DNA of 28,052 nucleotides from an uncultured Prevotella sp. (GCA_900540375.1 UQFS01000041.1:1-28052), one strand, 5' to 3'. Shown: positions 9,301 to 17,352, counted from the first letter of the stretch. Notes: a model not told the origin generated them from the letters alone. Program-made: numbers and translations.

Positions 9301-9593
9301 GGAATCCTACTTCCATTGGTGCGCCCATCGCTATGAGCTATGGCATCGAGGATGGTTCTTTCCTCCGTCTGCAAACGGTGACACTGGGCTACAGCCTGCC
9401 TTTAAGTACGATCAAGAATCTGCACATGACCAAGTGCCGCTTCTACTTCACGGGCTACAACCTCTTCACCCTCACCGGCTATAGCGGTTACGATCCTGAG
9501 GTAGACATCGCCACGGGTCTCACGCCGAACATCGACTATAACCGCTACCCACGCAGCCGATCCTATACCATTGGCGTGCAGCTGCAGTTTTAA
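6384..9593 (+). CDS. susC: SusC/RagA-family TonB-dependent outer-membrane transporter
   Basis: This 1069-residue protein forms the outer-membrane barrel that imports oligosaccharides using TonB energy. In order: signal peptide (about 1-25, VMAQ), carboxypeptidase-D regulatory-like beta-sandwich (about 28-102), the SusC TonB-box region (NDVVVIGYGT, 107-116), and a plug (about 118-230, with LVRGGGSL, IIYDG, and DAASTAIYGARGANGVILITS). The 22-strand barrel ends in YTIGVQLQF with the terminal Phe needed for Bam-dependent insertion. Length is normal for the family. It lies 19 bases after the lipoprotein gene and 51 before SusD, so it is cotranscribed with both. The imported cargo is inferred from neighbours to be a pectic oligosaccharide. 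There is no N-terminal sigma-regulator extension, which fits control by the HTCS instead. Confidence 0.97.
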   Translation: MNSQTHKLRHIAVALLATASMQVMAQGTIVKGNVTDGTEPIIGATVKVNGSTVATITDLDGNFVLKGVDPSKDEIVISYVGFREYKQKLNGNTTLNVVMKEDVGNLNDVVVIGYGTSKRGNLTGSMASVSGETLAKVPVSNVAEAMQGKLPGVQITTSDGSPDAEVKILVRGGGSLTQDNSPLIIYDGMEVSSLNDIPPSDIESIDVLKDAASTAIYGARGANGVILITSKNPSKRRTSVSVNSYLQTRSLANHLDVLDPYMYVRMQYENLRQKSSNPTAFFNKFGHGYEQYIYQGYEGTDWQDEVFGTHPLTWYLDGTVTGTVNKLKYKVTWVHQNAPSVMRDNGLTQNNVNAQLGWQVTKFLSVDYRGRYLNKNVDGSGTEGVSLLTALRQAPTEGLDDFMTIPADNDYFDPSTLEEVTRFNPIEESKANYRRRMTSTLSNQLALNWTILKGLTLHNEFSYIHTKTQDRRYWGMGTSNARNNGNQPYMSWANGKSSRWQMTNTLNYHLDLKEQTHVFDFLLGEEMKSQSSESYTDTYRYFPTDMEAKAAFKNVGAGTHYTYTYSKPSDTRISSFFGRVNYSFKDRYLATVTLRADGSSKFSSDNRWGFFPAAALAWRVSNEKFLADSKVVSNLKLRLSYGTSGNDRIDADLFRNLYGISQTRPAGWNYTDNSWYYRLYNTFYPVNKDVKWETTITRNLGIDFGFLRERISGSIDIYKNTVKDLLVASDIPGYSGFTKMMTNVGQTSNKGIELNVQGWIVNNPTWSLNATLNIGHNVNKIDKLASGETEWILSSGWAGNSLLNTDDYRAYVGGTIGRIYGYVNDGFYTVDDFDHFDATARTWTLKKGVVDCSILSGTPRPGNAKFKKLADDGTDVLTSDDRTIIGNTTPKASGGFGMNATWKNFDASFFCNFMVGFDVYNANKITMVTWWNNSYNNLAGVMKGAWMNFDDMGNEIRYQPEILAKYNENATMWNPTSIGAPIAMSYGIEDGSFLRLQTVTLGYSLPLSTIKNLHMTKCRFYFTGYNLFTLTGYSGYDPEVDIATGLTPNIDYNRYPRSRSYTIGVQLQF

Positions 9594-9630
9594 AGTAACA
9601 TAAAATACTCCGGCAACACCGAAGCTAACT

Positions 9631-9651
9631 AAAAAGCAACAACAATGAAAA
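9631..9651 (+). repeat. A-rich translation leader, copy 1 (susD start)
   Basis: Twenty-one bases spanning the susD start codon are identical to 11588-11608, which spans the start of the next gene. The core before ATG is AAAAAGCAACAACA. There is no Shine-Dalgarno, as is usual in Bacteroidetes, where A-rich unstructured leaders favour initiation. Confidence 0.7.
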
Positions 9652-11558
9652 CCAATATAAAAAGCAAGGCAAAGGCGCTGTTCTTCATGCCGCTCTACCT
9701 TTTTCCTTTTTTGTTTCTGAGCTCCTGCAACGACTTCCTGGAGACAGAGCCGGGAACGGGCTATACGGTGGAAGAGGTGTTTTCTACCAATGGCAGTGCG
9801 AAGATGCTGCTCAAGCAGATCTATTCTCAGCTTACCACTGACGGTCTCTATGGCAGTACGCTTGTTTATGGTCTCAACACCAACACCGATGTGGAGATGA
9901 CAAGCTACACGTCAGAGATTGCTGACTCACGTGGCTCTGACGTGGGTTGTTTCGACGCGAAGCCCACGTGGACTACGCTCAACAACCTGTGGAACAACCT
10001 CTACAGCGCCATCAACAACAGCAACGACTTCATTCAAAACTTGGAGACTTCCTCCCTCTACAATGCCGCCGATGCAGACTCTCTTGCTGAGGCAAGGCAG
10101 ATGGACGGAGAGGCTAAGTGCCTGCGAGCCATGCTTTACCTCGATCTTATACGTACTTGGGGTGACGTGGTCTTCACCACAAAGGCTTCTACTGCTCTGG
10201 ACGACTTCTTCAATACCGGCACCACCGACCGCAACAAGATTCTTACTTACCTCATCGATGAGTTGAAAGAGGTGGAGCCCAACATGAAGTGGGCTTCCGA
10301 CATTCCAGAGGGAGTGGAGCGCTGTTCACGCGAATTCTGCCAGGCACTCATCGGACAACTTGCTCTCTACCGTGGCGGCTATGCCCTCTATCCGTCAGCA
10401 ACCTCCACGACGGGTGAGATGAAGCGTCAGGACGACTACCTCACTTTCTACAACACAGCGGTGGAATACTTGGGTAAACTGGTGAACAGCGGGAAGCACA
10501 GTCTTCGCGACAGTTACGCCAAGGTATGGAACGACGTGTGCAACAAGCGCGTGGTCAATGATGATGACCCCATCTTTGAGATTCCTATGGTGCGCAACGT
10601 GACAAGCCGCATTGGCTACAACGACGGTGTTACCATCGCCTCAGGCTCACACGAGTATGGCAGTGCACGCAACTATTGCAATTTCAGTGGCATTTATCCC
10701 TTCACCTTCAATAAGCGTGACCTTCGCCGCGACGAGACTGTGACATTCTATGCCTACGACGCCCAACTCGATCAGACTGTCAATCGCGCTATTGGCTTTA
10801 CCGGATATGGAGCCGCCAAGTGGTCTAAGCTGAAGATGGAGAATCCTTTGGGCAGCAACAGTGGCACGAATACCGGCATCGATAACATCAAGATGCGCTA
10901 TGCCGATGTGCTGCTGATGTATGCTGAGGCGCTCAATGAGGTCAACAATGGCCCAACAGCTGAGGCTAAGGAAGCCCTGAAGCAGGTGCGCCACCGCGCT
11001 TTTGCCATCGAGAATCAGGCTGAAATGGTCGATGCCTATGTGGATGCGTTGAACACCAAGGACAACTTCTTCCAAGCCATCATGGATGAGCGCAAGTGGG
11101 AATTTGGCGGTGAAGGAGTGCGAAAGTACGACTTGGCACGCTGGAACAAATATGGTGAAGTGATCAGCCGTCTCTACCAGATTGAGAAGAACTGGGGACT
11201 GGCTGCCAACGGACAGTATGTGGCTGGCCTCGACTCAGTGCCCTCCAACATCTACTATCATCTTGTTGACAATGCCGAGACAGGACACAAAGTGCTTGAG
11301 TTCCGTGGCATCAACGAGTATGGCGATGGCGTCAACCAGCCACGAGGATGGAGCACCCAGGCTTTTGCCTCTACATGGTATGCCCTCAACAGCGAGACAC
11401 AGGCATACGACTTCATCGATGCCATCTACTATAGCTTCCGTGGATACATAGGTAAGAGCAACGAGCATCCAACAGCTCCGCTGCGCTATCTCATGCCTTA
11501 TCCCAGCAAGGTCATCACCGACCACCGCGGCAACATTCAACAGCAATATGGTTACTAA
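9645..11558 (+). CDS. susD: SusD/RagB-family outer-membrane glycan-binding lipoprotein
   Basis: This 637-residue protein is the lid-forming partner of the SusC transporter and binds glycan at the cell surface. The signal peptide ends at lipobox Cys28 (LSSC) and is followed by the family-typical NDFLETEP. The alpha-helical TPR-like scaffold is visible, including CLRAMLYLDLIRTWGDV and IGQLALYRGGYAL. The SusD landmark segment IMDERKWEFGGEGVRKYDLARW lies at about 479-500. At 637 residues it is slightly longer than many SusD proteins. It follows SusC by 51 bases and precedes the DUF5123-type lipoprotein by 43 bases, with a small hairpin in that gap. The ligand cannot be read directly; a pectic polymer is inferred from the CE8 and PL1 genes. 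Confidence 0.97.
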   Translation: MKTNIKSKAKALFFMPLYLFPFLFLSSCNDFLETEPGTGYTVEEVFSTNGSAKMLLKQIYSQLTTDGLYGSTLVYGLNTNTDVEMTSYTSEIADSRGSDVGCFDAKPTWTTLNNLWNNLYSAINNSNDFIQNLETSSLYNAADADSLAEARQMDGEAKCLRAMLYLDLIRTWGDVVFTTKASTALDDFFNTGTTDRNKILTYLIDELKEVEPNMKWASDIPEGVERCSREFCQALIGQLALYRGGYALYPSATSTTGEMKRQDDYLTFYNTAVEYLGKLVNSGKHSLRDSYAKVWNDVCNKRVVNDDDPIFEIPMVRNVTSRIGYNDGVTIASGSHEYGSARNYCNFSGIYPFTFNKRDLRRDETVTFYAYDAQLDQTVNRAIGFTGYGAAKWSKLKMENPLGSNSGTNTGIDNIKMRYADVLLMYAEALNEVNNGPTAEAKEALKQVRHRAFAIENQAEMVDAYVDALNTKDNFFQAIMDERKWEFGGEGVRKYDLARWNKYGEVISRLYQIEKNWGLAANGQYVAGLDSVPSNIYYHLVDNAETGHKVLEFRGINEYGDGVNQPRGWSTQAFASTWYALNSETQAYDFIDAIYYSFRGYIGKSNEHPTAPLRYLMPYPSKVITDHRGNIQQQYGY

Positions 11559-11568
11559 TGTTCTGTAT

Positions 11569-11586
11569 GCTTCGCTTTGCCGAAGC
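11569..11586 (+). other. small intercistronic stem-loop between susD and the following lipoprotein gene
   Basis: GCTTCG (11569-11574) pairs with CGAAGC (11581-11586) around a six-base loop. It sits between the susD stop and the A-rich leader of the next gene. It could protect or separate mRNA segments, as abundance often differs along SusCD operons. Confidence 0.4.
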
Positions 11587-11587
11587 C

Positions 11588-11608
11588 AAAAAGCAACAAC
11601 AATGAAAA
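11588..11608 (+). repeat. A-rich translation leader, copy 2 (third surface lipoprotein start)
   Basis: This is a 21-base exact copy of 9631-9651. Both copies are also preceded at a short distance by CCGAAGC. The match supports ATG 11602 as the true start rather than the in-frame ATG at 11548, which overlaps susD and would put 18 residues ahead of the signal peptide. Confidence 0.7.
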
Positions 11609-13245
11609 AAAACATATTCCTTCTTCTGTCCGTACTGTTTTTCAGCGGAGTGCTTTTCACAGCATGCTCCGATGATGAGTACACGTCGCGTGGTGATCTT
11701 TTCCAGCCGCGCTTCATCAACGATCCCGTCTGCACCGTCGACAGCAACAATGCTGCCATCGCGTGGTATGACGTGACAGCTGCGAAGGACTATACCGTAC
11801 AGGTGTTTACGGACAATTACTATCAGAATCTTTTCCGTGAATACACCACAGAGAATCCTTATATCGATATTCAGGATGTGCCTTTCTCTACTGCCTTCTA
11901 TGTACGCGTGCGCAGCAATGCTCAGGACAGTGTACACAACAGCCAGTGGGCCACTACCAACTTCCGCACCAAAGCCCGCGGCGACTATGCCCGTCTGTTG
12001 CAGGCTGTCTCAAAGATGGAAATCACCGACTCAACGGCCATCATACGTTGGACAGTGGATCCCAACAATCCTGTTGACTCGATCAGTGTTGAGCCAACGA
12101 TGAGCAAGACTTTGCCGGGACAGTCACGCTTTCTCACGGCTGAAGAGCGGGCGCAAGGATGGGCTCTGATTACCGGACTGGTGCGCAACACCATGTACAC
12201 CGTCAACATCTACGACACCTCGAAACCGCGCACCTATGACAAGCCTTACAATGAGGTGACATTTAAAACCACAGGTCCTGCTGCGCGCGTCATCAACGTG
12301 GGCCTCACGGACAACCTTTCAGCAATGCTTGCAGCCAACAACGACGACAGTGACGTGCCTGAAGGCACGGAGTACCGCTTGCCGGCAGGCAGCACCTTCA
12401 CTATCTCGACTTTCAGTATCAAGAAAGGATTCCGGATTGTGGGTGAGAGTGGAGGCGAGAAGCCAATCGTCATCATCAATGGCAGCTTCAAGTTTGAGAG
12501 TGGAGCTTATATTTCTGAGATGGAGTTCAACAATCTGGAGATTCGAAATGCGGCCTCCGGTCAGTACTTCATCAACGATGGCAATCCCTATACGCTGGAG
12601 CAGATGAGCATCACCAACTGCGTCTTCCGCAATATCATGCGAGGCTTCTGGCGTCATCAGGGCGAGAACACAAAGCACATCATGAACCTGGAAATTGAGA
12701 GCACCACCTTCGATCAGTGCGGATGGCAGACAGGAACTTATGGTATGTTCAACTTTGGCTCCGCCGGTAAGAGTGCCGTGGCAAGCTACGACCGCATTGA
12801 CAACCTTACGTTGCGCAACTGCACCTTCAGCCGTGGCGGCTACTCGCAGAACCAGAAATATGGTTGGGGCAACATCGTCTACATGACGATGAGTGACAAT
12901 CCTATGAACCTCACGCTTGAGAACATCACCATCTACGACTATTGTGTCAACAACCGTCTCATCGACCTCAACAATGCTGTTGGCTCTAAGCTCACCATCC
13001 GTGGCCTGCTGCTTGCGTCACCCTGCGGCGACCTCTACCGCATTGCCAGTGAGACGACGACCGACTTTGGCAACAACTACACCACCAGAGACTATGCGCT
13101 CGGAGGTGCAAAGATGAACGCTACCGATCTGGAGCAGACAGCCACTGATCTCTTTGTCAATCCGTCAGGCGGCGACTACACCATCAGGGATCACACTTCT
13201 CCTGTCTATGTCAACCGTGCCGGTGACCACAGATGGATCAAGTAA
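11602..13245 (+). CDS. surface lipoprotein with FnIII-like and DUF4957/DUF5123-type domains
   Basis: From the ATG at 11602 this is 547 residues, with a lipoprotein signal ending at Cys22 (LFTAC) followed by the export signal SDDE. Two fibronectin-III-like segments follow (about 28-125 and 127-228). A DUF4957-like region comes next (about 230-310, with TEYRLPAGSTFTIS and FRIVGES). The C-terminal half is a beta-helix of DUF5123 type (for example MSITNCVFRNI and LTLRNCTFSRGG), ending in GDYTIRDHTSPVYV. Such proteins are typically encoded beside SusCD pairs in pectin loci, and a surface pectin-binding role is inferred. It shares its beta-helix architecture with the lipoprotein at 4904, so the operon encodes two related binders on either side of SusC/SusD. 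No catalytic residues are recognised. Confidence 0.75.
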   Translation: MKKNIFLLLSVLFFSGVLFTACSDDEYTSRGDLFQPRFINDPVCTVDSNNAAIAWYDVTAAKDYTVQVFTDNYYQNLFREYTTENPYIDIQDVPFSTAFYVRVRSNAQDSVHNSQWATTNFRTKARGDYARLLQAVSKMEITDSTAIIRWTVDPNNPVDSISVEPTMSKTLPGQSRFLTAEERAQGWALITGLVRNTMYTVNIYDTSKPRTYDKPYNEVTFKTTGPAARVINVGLTDNLSAMLAANNDDSDVPEGTEYRLPAGSTFTISTFSIKKGFRIVGESGGEKPIVIINGSFKFESGAYISEMEFNNLEIRNAASGQYFINDGNPYTLEQMSITNCVFRNIMRGFWRHQGENTKHIMNLEIESTTFDQCGWQTGTYGMFNFGSAGKSAVASYDRIDNLTLRNCTFSRGGYSQNQKYGWGNIVYMTMSDNPMNLTLENITIYDYCVNNRLIDLNNAVGSKLTIRGLLLASPCGDLYRIASETTTDFGNNYTTRDYALGGAKMNATDLEQTATDLFVNPSGGDYTIRDHTSPVYVNRAGDHRWIK

Positions 13246-13253
13246 TCACACAC

Positions 13254-13283
13254 CGCATCGGCATCACCAAGGATGCCGATGCG
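13254..13283 (+). terminator. GC-rich hairpin at the end of the lipoprotein/SusCD operon
   Basis: A perfect 12-bp stem (13254-13265 with 13272-13283) closes a six-base loop just after the lipoprotein stop codon. No continuous T run follows, so it may be a partial terminator or a 3'-end stabiliser that lets some transcripts continue into the CE8 gene. Confidence 0.55.
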
Positions 13284-13346
13284 ACGTAATCATTAGTAAA
13301 ATTTACATCTTAAACATATTGGCAATCTAAACCTAATATCACTAAT

Positions 13347-16300
13347 ATGCTGAAACGTTCTATTTTATCACTGACTTTGGTGCTCATGGCTTTGTTCGGC
13401 GTGAGCACGGGCATGCGTGCGGCAACAACAGTGACCATTCCTACAGCTTTGGGAGAATACATCAACTGGGGCAATGCCGACCTCACCCACTGCAAGACCG
13501 AGAACAACGGTGCGTCTGTTGGCTCCACGGGTGCTGGCACGGTCATCACGTTCTCGATTAAAAACACTGTGGCACAAGATTATGTGATGTCGTTTCTGAC
13601 CGGAGCAAAGAATCTCACCGCTGAACTCGGCGTGACGTTGACAGATGGCACAAATAACTATCTCGATGGCACCGCCCATGTAGAGAACACCGGTGCGTGG
13701 ACACCATCCACTCCGCAGACGTTTGTCATAAAGTCTTTGCCTATTGGCAACTACACACTCACCATCAAGGTGAACACTACCACCGGCAGCTATGCGGGCA
13801 ACTACGGCAATCTGGCCTTCACTCCACTAAACAGCTACGATCAAGTGCCCAATCCGGGAACTATTACACTCGCCAAAGGCTCTTACAACGGCCCGACCGT
13901 GGAGAGCGCCGGCAACGTGGGCTATGTGAAAAACGGAGGTACGGCATCGTACACCTTTTATAATAACGCTGAAGGTTCGTACAAACTCCATCTTGACATC
14001 TGTCGCTACAATCAAGGCGGAACGATGAATGTCTGCATCAAGGACGTGGCAACGGGCACCGTGGAGGTCAATCAGAACTACACCATAGCTCCTGACGCTC
14101 CCGCAAGTTACACAGCCAACAGCATCCAGCTCTCCGGCTCGCTCAGTGAGGGTCTGAAAGTGATGACACTGACATTCTCGGATGGCAGCAGCTACATCTG
14201 CAACTACCGCAATGTGAGTTTGGAAAATGTCGGTATATTGGCTGAAGTGAAGAGCGTCGCCATCGATGGACAGACTATTGTGACGGGCGACGACAGCGAT
14301 TGGCTGTGTCAATTACCAGTCACCTACACGGCGGGCGCTACGACGATAAGCGTCAAAGCGGTGAATGGTAATGTGACTCTCACCGCTGTTGACGGAAACG
14401 GCAACACGGTGAAGGTCACTGACAATGGCAATGGCACGTTTACACTGCCAACACCAGCGGCCAACACCACGACGACGGTCACCATCGAGCTCTCAGCAGT
14501 TGAGGGAGCAACGCTTGCCAAAGGCAGCTACACACTAAAACTGTTCCATATTGGCACCGTTTCCATTACAGACATCACGGTGGGTGGCGTCCGTGAGACT
14601 TCGCTTTTGGAGGCTCTCAACAGCGATAGTCACTGCGCCTCGCTCAGCGACAAGGTGTTCACCAGTGTGCCGACGGTTGTAGCTACGCTTATCGATGGCT
14701 CCACTGTCACGAGTGAGGGAAAGCTCAATGGAAAATCAGCCACCTATCAGATAAAAGGTGAAATTGGCACGCTCTCACAAGACTATACACTCACCGTTGA
14801 GGGTATCCACACTTACGCTCCGGCGGAAAACGACGAGACCGTGGATCTAAAATTTAGTGGAACGGGCAAGACGGCCAGCGGTACATGGAGCAACGGCATT
14901 TACACATTGTCAACCACAGCCCTTGACGGTTGGGAAAACAGCAGCTTCAAACTCAATGGCAGCAACTATATCCTTTCCGTGCCTGCCGATGCAAAGGTGA
15001 AACAGCTCATATTCAAGAGTGCATCGAACAACTATACGACCACTACACCAGCCGAAATTACAAGCGTAAGCTCTGATGGCGCAACAGCGTATGTGCCATC
15101 AAAGTGCGACTTCACGCAGGGCGCAAGCTATGACATCGTCGTGAACATCGCTGATCATACTCCGGGCAAGGACATCGACTTTACTTTGGCAAAGAACGGT
15201 CAGCCGACGGCATGGCTTGAGTTGACTGTTGAGCGAGTGGCAATCGCGACGGCGCCGGTGCTGACGGCACAGAGCGTCACCGTGAGCAACAATCACGCAG
15301 TAGTGGCATTGACCTTCGACCGCGTGATGGCTACGACAACGGCTACTATTGGTTCTCAGAAGGTGACTGCTGAAGGCGGCTCATCCACACTCTATTTCAA
15401 GGTGTGGAACCTGCCATGGAGCAGCAACAACAAATTGGTCATCGCTTCCGGAGCGGCTAAAGACGCTTATGGCAATGCCAACACTACGGACATCACCGCT
15501 ACTGTCAATATTGGGGCTGAGCCCGTGGTTGAGAAGGCGGCTTATGACTATGTTGTCTCCACGGCAGAAGAGTTCAAGATGGCTGTGGCAGCAGTGAATG
15601 CCTCGAACACCTCAGCCGATGCAGCACGAAAAGTTATCTTCATCAAGAGCGGAGATTACGACTTCGGTGCTGATGAGCAGAAGCTCACTGCTTACAATGT
15701 GTCGCTGATTGGCGAGAGCCGCGACGGCGTGGTTCTTCATGGCAACCGCACGGGCATTTCCAATCCTGTGCTGAATCTTCGCGACCGCTCGGGCTTCTAT
15801 CTCCAGGATCTTACCGTGAAGAACGACCTCAACTATGGAGCCGAGAACAAAGGTGGAGTAGGGGTCGCTATCTTTGGAGGCAACAAGACGGTGATGAAAA
15901 ACGTGAGAATGCTCTCCAACCAAGATACGCAGGTGACGGGCGACCGCGCTTATTTTGAGAACTGCGACATTCATGGCACCGTGGACTTCATCTGTGGCGG
16001 TGGAGACAACTACTATGTCAACACGAATTTGGTTCTTGAGGATCGTGGCGGCAACGTGATTGTGGCTCCTTCCACCAGTGCTACTTCGAAGTGGGGCTAC
16101 GTGTTCCAGAATTGCACCATCAAGGCGATGGACGGTGCGACAAGTGTCACTGACGGTTCCTATAATTTGGGACGCCCTTGGCAAAACGAGCCGCGAACCT
16201 ACTATCTCAATACCACGATGCAGGTGCTGCCCTCTGATAACGGATGGACTGGAATGGGTAAACTGCCTACACATTTCTATGAGTATAACTCGCTGGACGC

Positions 16301-16814
16301 TGACGGCAATAGCATTGACCTGAGCGTTCGTGGCAACTCCCCTACAAGCACCAACACCTACGTGCCGGTACTCACTTCAGACGAAGCTTCGAAGTTTACG
16401 GTGGAGAATGTTCTCAGCGGCACTGACAGCTGGCTGCCGACGGAGCAGACGGTGAATAGCAATGCTACAATACTCAGTGTCAATGGCACTACGCTTTCAT
16501 GGACGGCCGTAGACAATGCCCGCACCTACGTCATCTTCAAGGATGGCAAATATCTCACTGACCAAGTTGGAACATCCTACACAGTCACAGAGGATGGCGT
16601 CTACACTGTGTGCACAGCCAATCTCATGGGTGGATTGGGTGCAACATCCAATGAAGTGACTTGCCAAAACGTGGCCTCCGGAATCAAAAGCATTCGGAGC
16701 GTGCAGAAATCAGAAGGCTTGGAGCATGAAAATGCTTACAGCCTCTCCGGGCAACGTATTGGCACCGGCTACAAAGGCGTAGTAGTGAAGAAAGGTAAGA
16801 AGATAGTTAATTAA
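13347..16814 (+). CDS. large multi-module secreted CE8 pectin methylesterase
   Basis: This protein has 1155 residues. CE8 enzymes remove methyl esters from homogalacturonan, opening it to lyases. After a signal peptide (about 1-26) come about 700 residues of beta-rich modules: two CBM6/CBM35-like stretches (about 27-155 and 165-300), bacterial-Ig-like segments (about 305-640) and a further Ig/SbsA-like one (about 642-725). The CE8 beta-helix lies at about 725-1010. Its active-site residues are intact: Asp860 (NQDTQ), nucleophile Asp880 (GTVDFICGG), Arg943 and Trp945 (LGRPW). An FnIII-like stretch (about 1045-1110) and a C-terminal tag (1130-1155, with SLSGQRIG and KKGKKIVN) complete it. CE8 proteins are often only 300-600 residues. 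It starts 101 bases after the SusCD operon and has no strong promoter of its own that I can see. The module names other than CE8 are tentative. Confidence 0.9.
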   Translation: MLKRSILSLTLVLMALFGVSTGMRAATTVTIPTALGEYINWGNADLTHCKTENNGASVGSTGAGTVITFSIKNTVAQDYVMSFLTGAKNLTAELGVTLTDGTNNYLDGTAHVENTGAWTPSTPQTFVIKSLPIGNYTLTIKVNTTTGSYAGNYGNLAFTPLNSYDQVPNPGTITLAKGSYNGPTVESAGNVGYVKNGGTASYTFYNNAEGSYKLHLDICRYNQGGTMNVCIKDVATGTVEVNQNYTIAPDAPASYTANSIQLSGSLSEGLKVMTLTFSDGSSYICNYRNVSLENVGILAEVKSVAIDGQTIVTGDDSDWLCQLPVTYTAGATTISVKAVNGNVTLTAVDGNGNTVKVTDNGNGTFTLPTPAANTTTTVTIELSAVEGATLAKGSYTLKLFHIGTVSITDITVGGVRETSLLEALNSDSHCASLSDKVFTSVPTVVATLIDGSTVTSEGKLNGKSATYQIKGEIGTLSQDYTLTVEGIHTYAPAENDETVDLKFSGTGKTASGTWSNGIYTLSTTALDGWENSSFKLNGSNYILSVPADAKVKQLIFKSASNNYTTTTPAEITSVSSDGATAYVPSKCDFTQGASYDIVVNIADHTPGKDIDFTLAKNGQPTAWLELTVERVAIATAPVLTAQSVTVSNNHAVVALTFDRVMATTTATIGSQKVTAEGGSSTLYFKVWNLPWSSNNKLVIASGAAKDAYGNANTTDITATVNIGAEPVVEKAAYDYVVSTAEEFKMAVAAVNASNTSADAARKVIFIKSGDYDFGADEQKLTAYNVSLIGESRDGVVLHGNRTGISNPVLNLRDRSGFYLQDLTVKNDLNYGAENKGGVGVAIFGGNKTVMKNVRMLSNQDTQVTGDRAYFENCDIHGTVDFICGGGDNYYVNTNLVLEDRGGNVIVAPSTSATSKWGYVFQNCTIKAMDGATSVTDGSYNLGRPWQNEPRTYYLNTTMQVLPSDNGWTGMGKLPTHFYEYNSLDADGNSIDLSVRGNSPTSTNTYVPVLTSDEASKFTVENVLSGTDSWLPTEQTVNSNATILSVNGTTLSWTAVDNARTYVIFKDGKYLTDQVGTSYTVTEDGVYTVCTANLMGGLGATSNEVTCQNVASGIKSIRSVQKSEGLEHENAYSLSGQRIGTGYKGVVVKKGKKIVN

Positions 16815-16942
16815 TATTTGCCAATTACTCCGACAAAAGTACCTTCGGCAAAGTTTGCATTTTGGAGAAAGAAAAACTCAAAGAAGGGGCTTCTGAATCT
16901 CAAAAGGGGACTTTGATAGTGAGAAAAAGGCAGTTTGATGGT

Positions 16943-17005
16943 ATCATCTCGGCTTTTTCATCTTGTCAGAAAGCCTTTCTGATGACATGAAAAAGGCGAG
17001 ATGAT
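16943..17005. repeat. 63-nt near-perfect inverted repeat
   Basis: The two 31-base arms are centred on base 16974 with only two mismatches (16952/16996 and 16962/16986) and two G-U pairs. As RNA it would form one very long hairpin with almost no loop, so in practice the top few pairs would open. Downstream T runs are absent, so simple termination is not obvious. Confidence 0.8.
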
Positions 17006-17008
17006 CAG

Positions 17009-17026
17009 AAATTCTCTAGAGAATTT
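17009..17026. repeat. 18-bp perfect palindrome next to the long hairpin
   Basis: AAATTCTCTAGAGAATTT is fully self-complementary and begins three bases after the 63-nt hairpin. It could be a dimeric protein-binding site or the core of an interspersed repeat. It lies about 320 bases upstream of the HTCS promoter. Confidence 0.7.
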
Positions 17027-17320
17027 TGCAAGAGAAAGGCACTTTGACGATGAAAACGCAGATTGTTTTAGCTTGTAAAATACTATAATATGTGTAATAC
17101 TCTAATTATCAGGTAGTTATAAAAATGCTTGTAAAAATCGAAAAAATGTGGCCAAAGAGCATCTTGGTGCAGAAGATTGCCAAAATAAGGCCCGTTTTTT
17201 GTCAGTTTTATAAACATATCCTACTTAAATGAAAAAAAAGCAGTCTCTTTTAATGTTTGTATAGCTGATGCGTACTCTCCACTACTATGAGGAAACTTAG
17301 TGTATAATTTCAGCACATTG

Positions 17321-17352
17321 TTTGCCTATGTCGCACAGAATTGTTATATTTG
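17321..17352 (+). promoter_or_regulatory. Bacteroidetes-type promoter of the HTCS gene
   Basis: TTTG (17321-17324), 20 bases, then TATATTTG (17345-17352) is a strong match to the consensus. The ATG lies 26 bases after the box. Unlike the enzyme genes, the regulator has a clear -33 element, which fits steady basal expression. Confidence 0.7.

Larger units (their letters stand above)
16898..17048. repeat. short direct repeats around the hairpin (GGCACTTTGA-like)
   Basis: Three similar stretches are seen: GGGACTTTGATAGT (from about 16907), GGCAGTTTGATGGT (from 16929) and GGCACTTTGACGATG (from about 17038). The last two follow GAGAAA-type A-rich runs. They flank the hairpin and palindrome, so the whole block may be one interspersed repeat element. 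Confidence 0.45.

Noticed and set aside
11548..11601. Upstream ATG extending the third surface lipoprotein by 18 residues
   Set aside because: It overlaps the end of susD and would bury the lipoprotein signal peptide. The ATG at 11602 has the same leader as susD.
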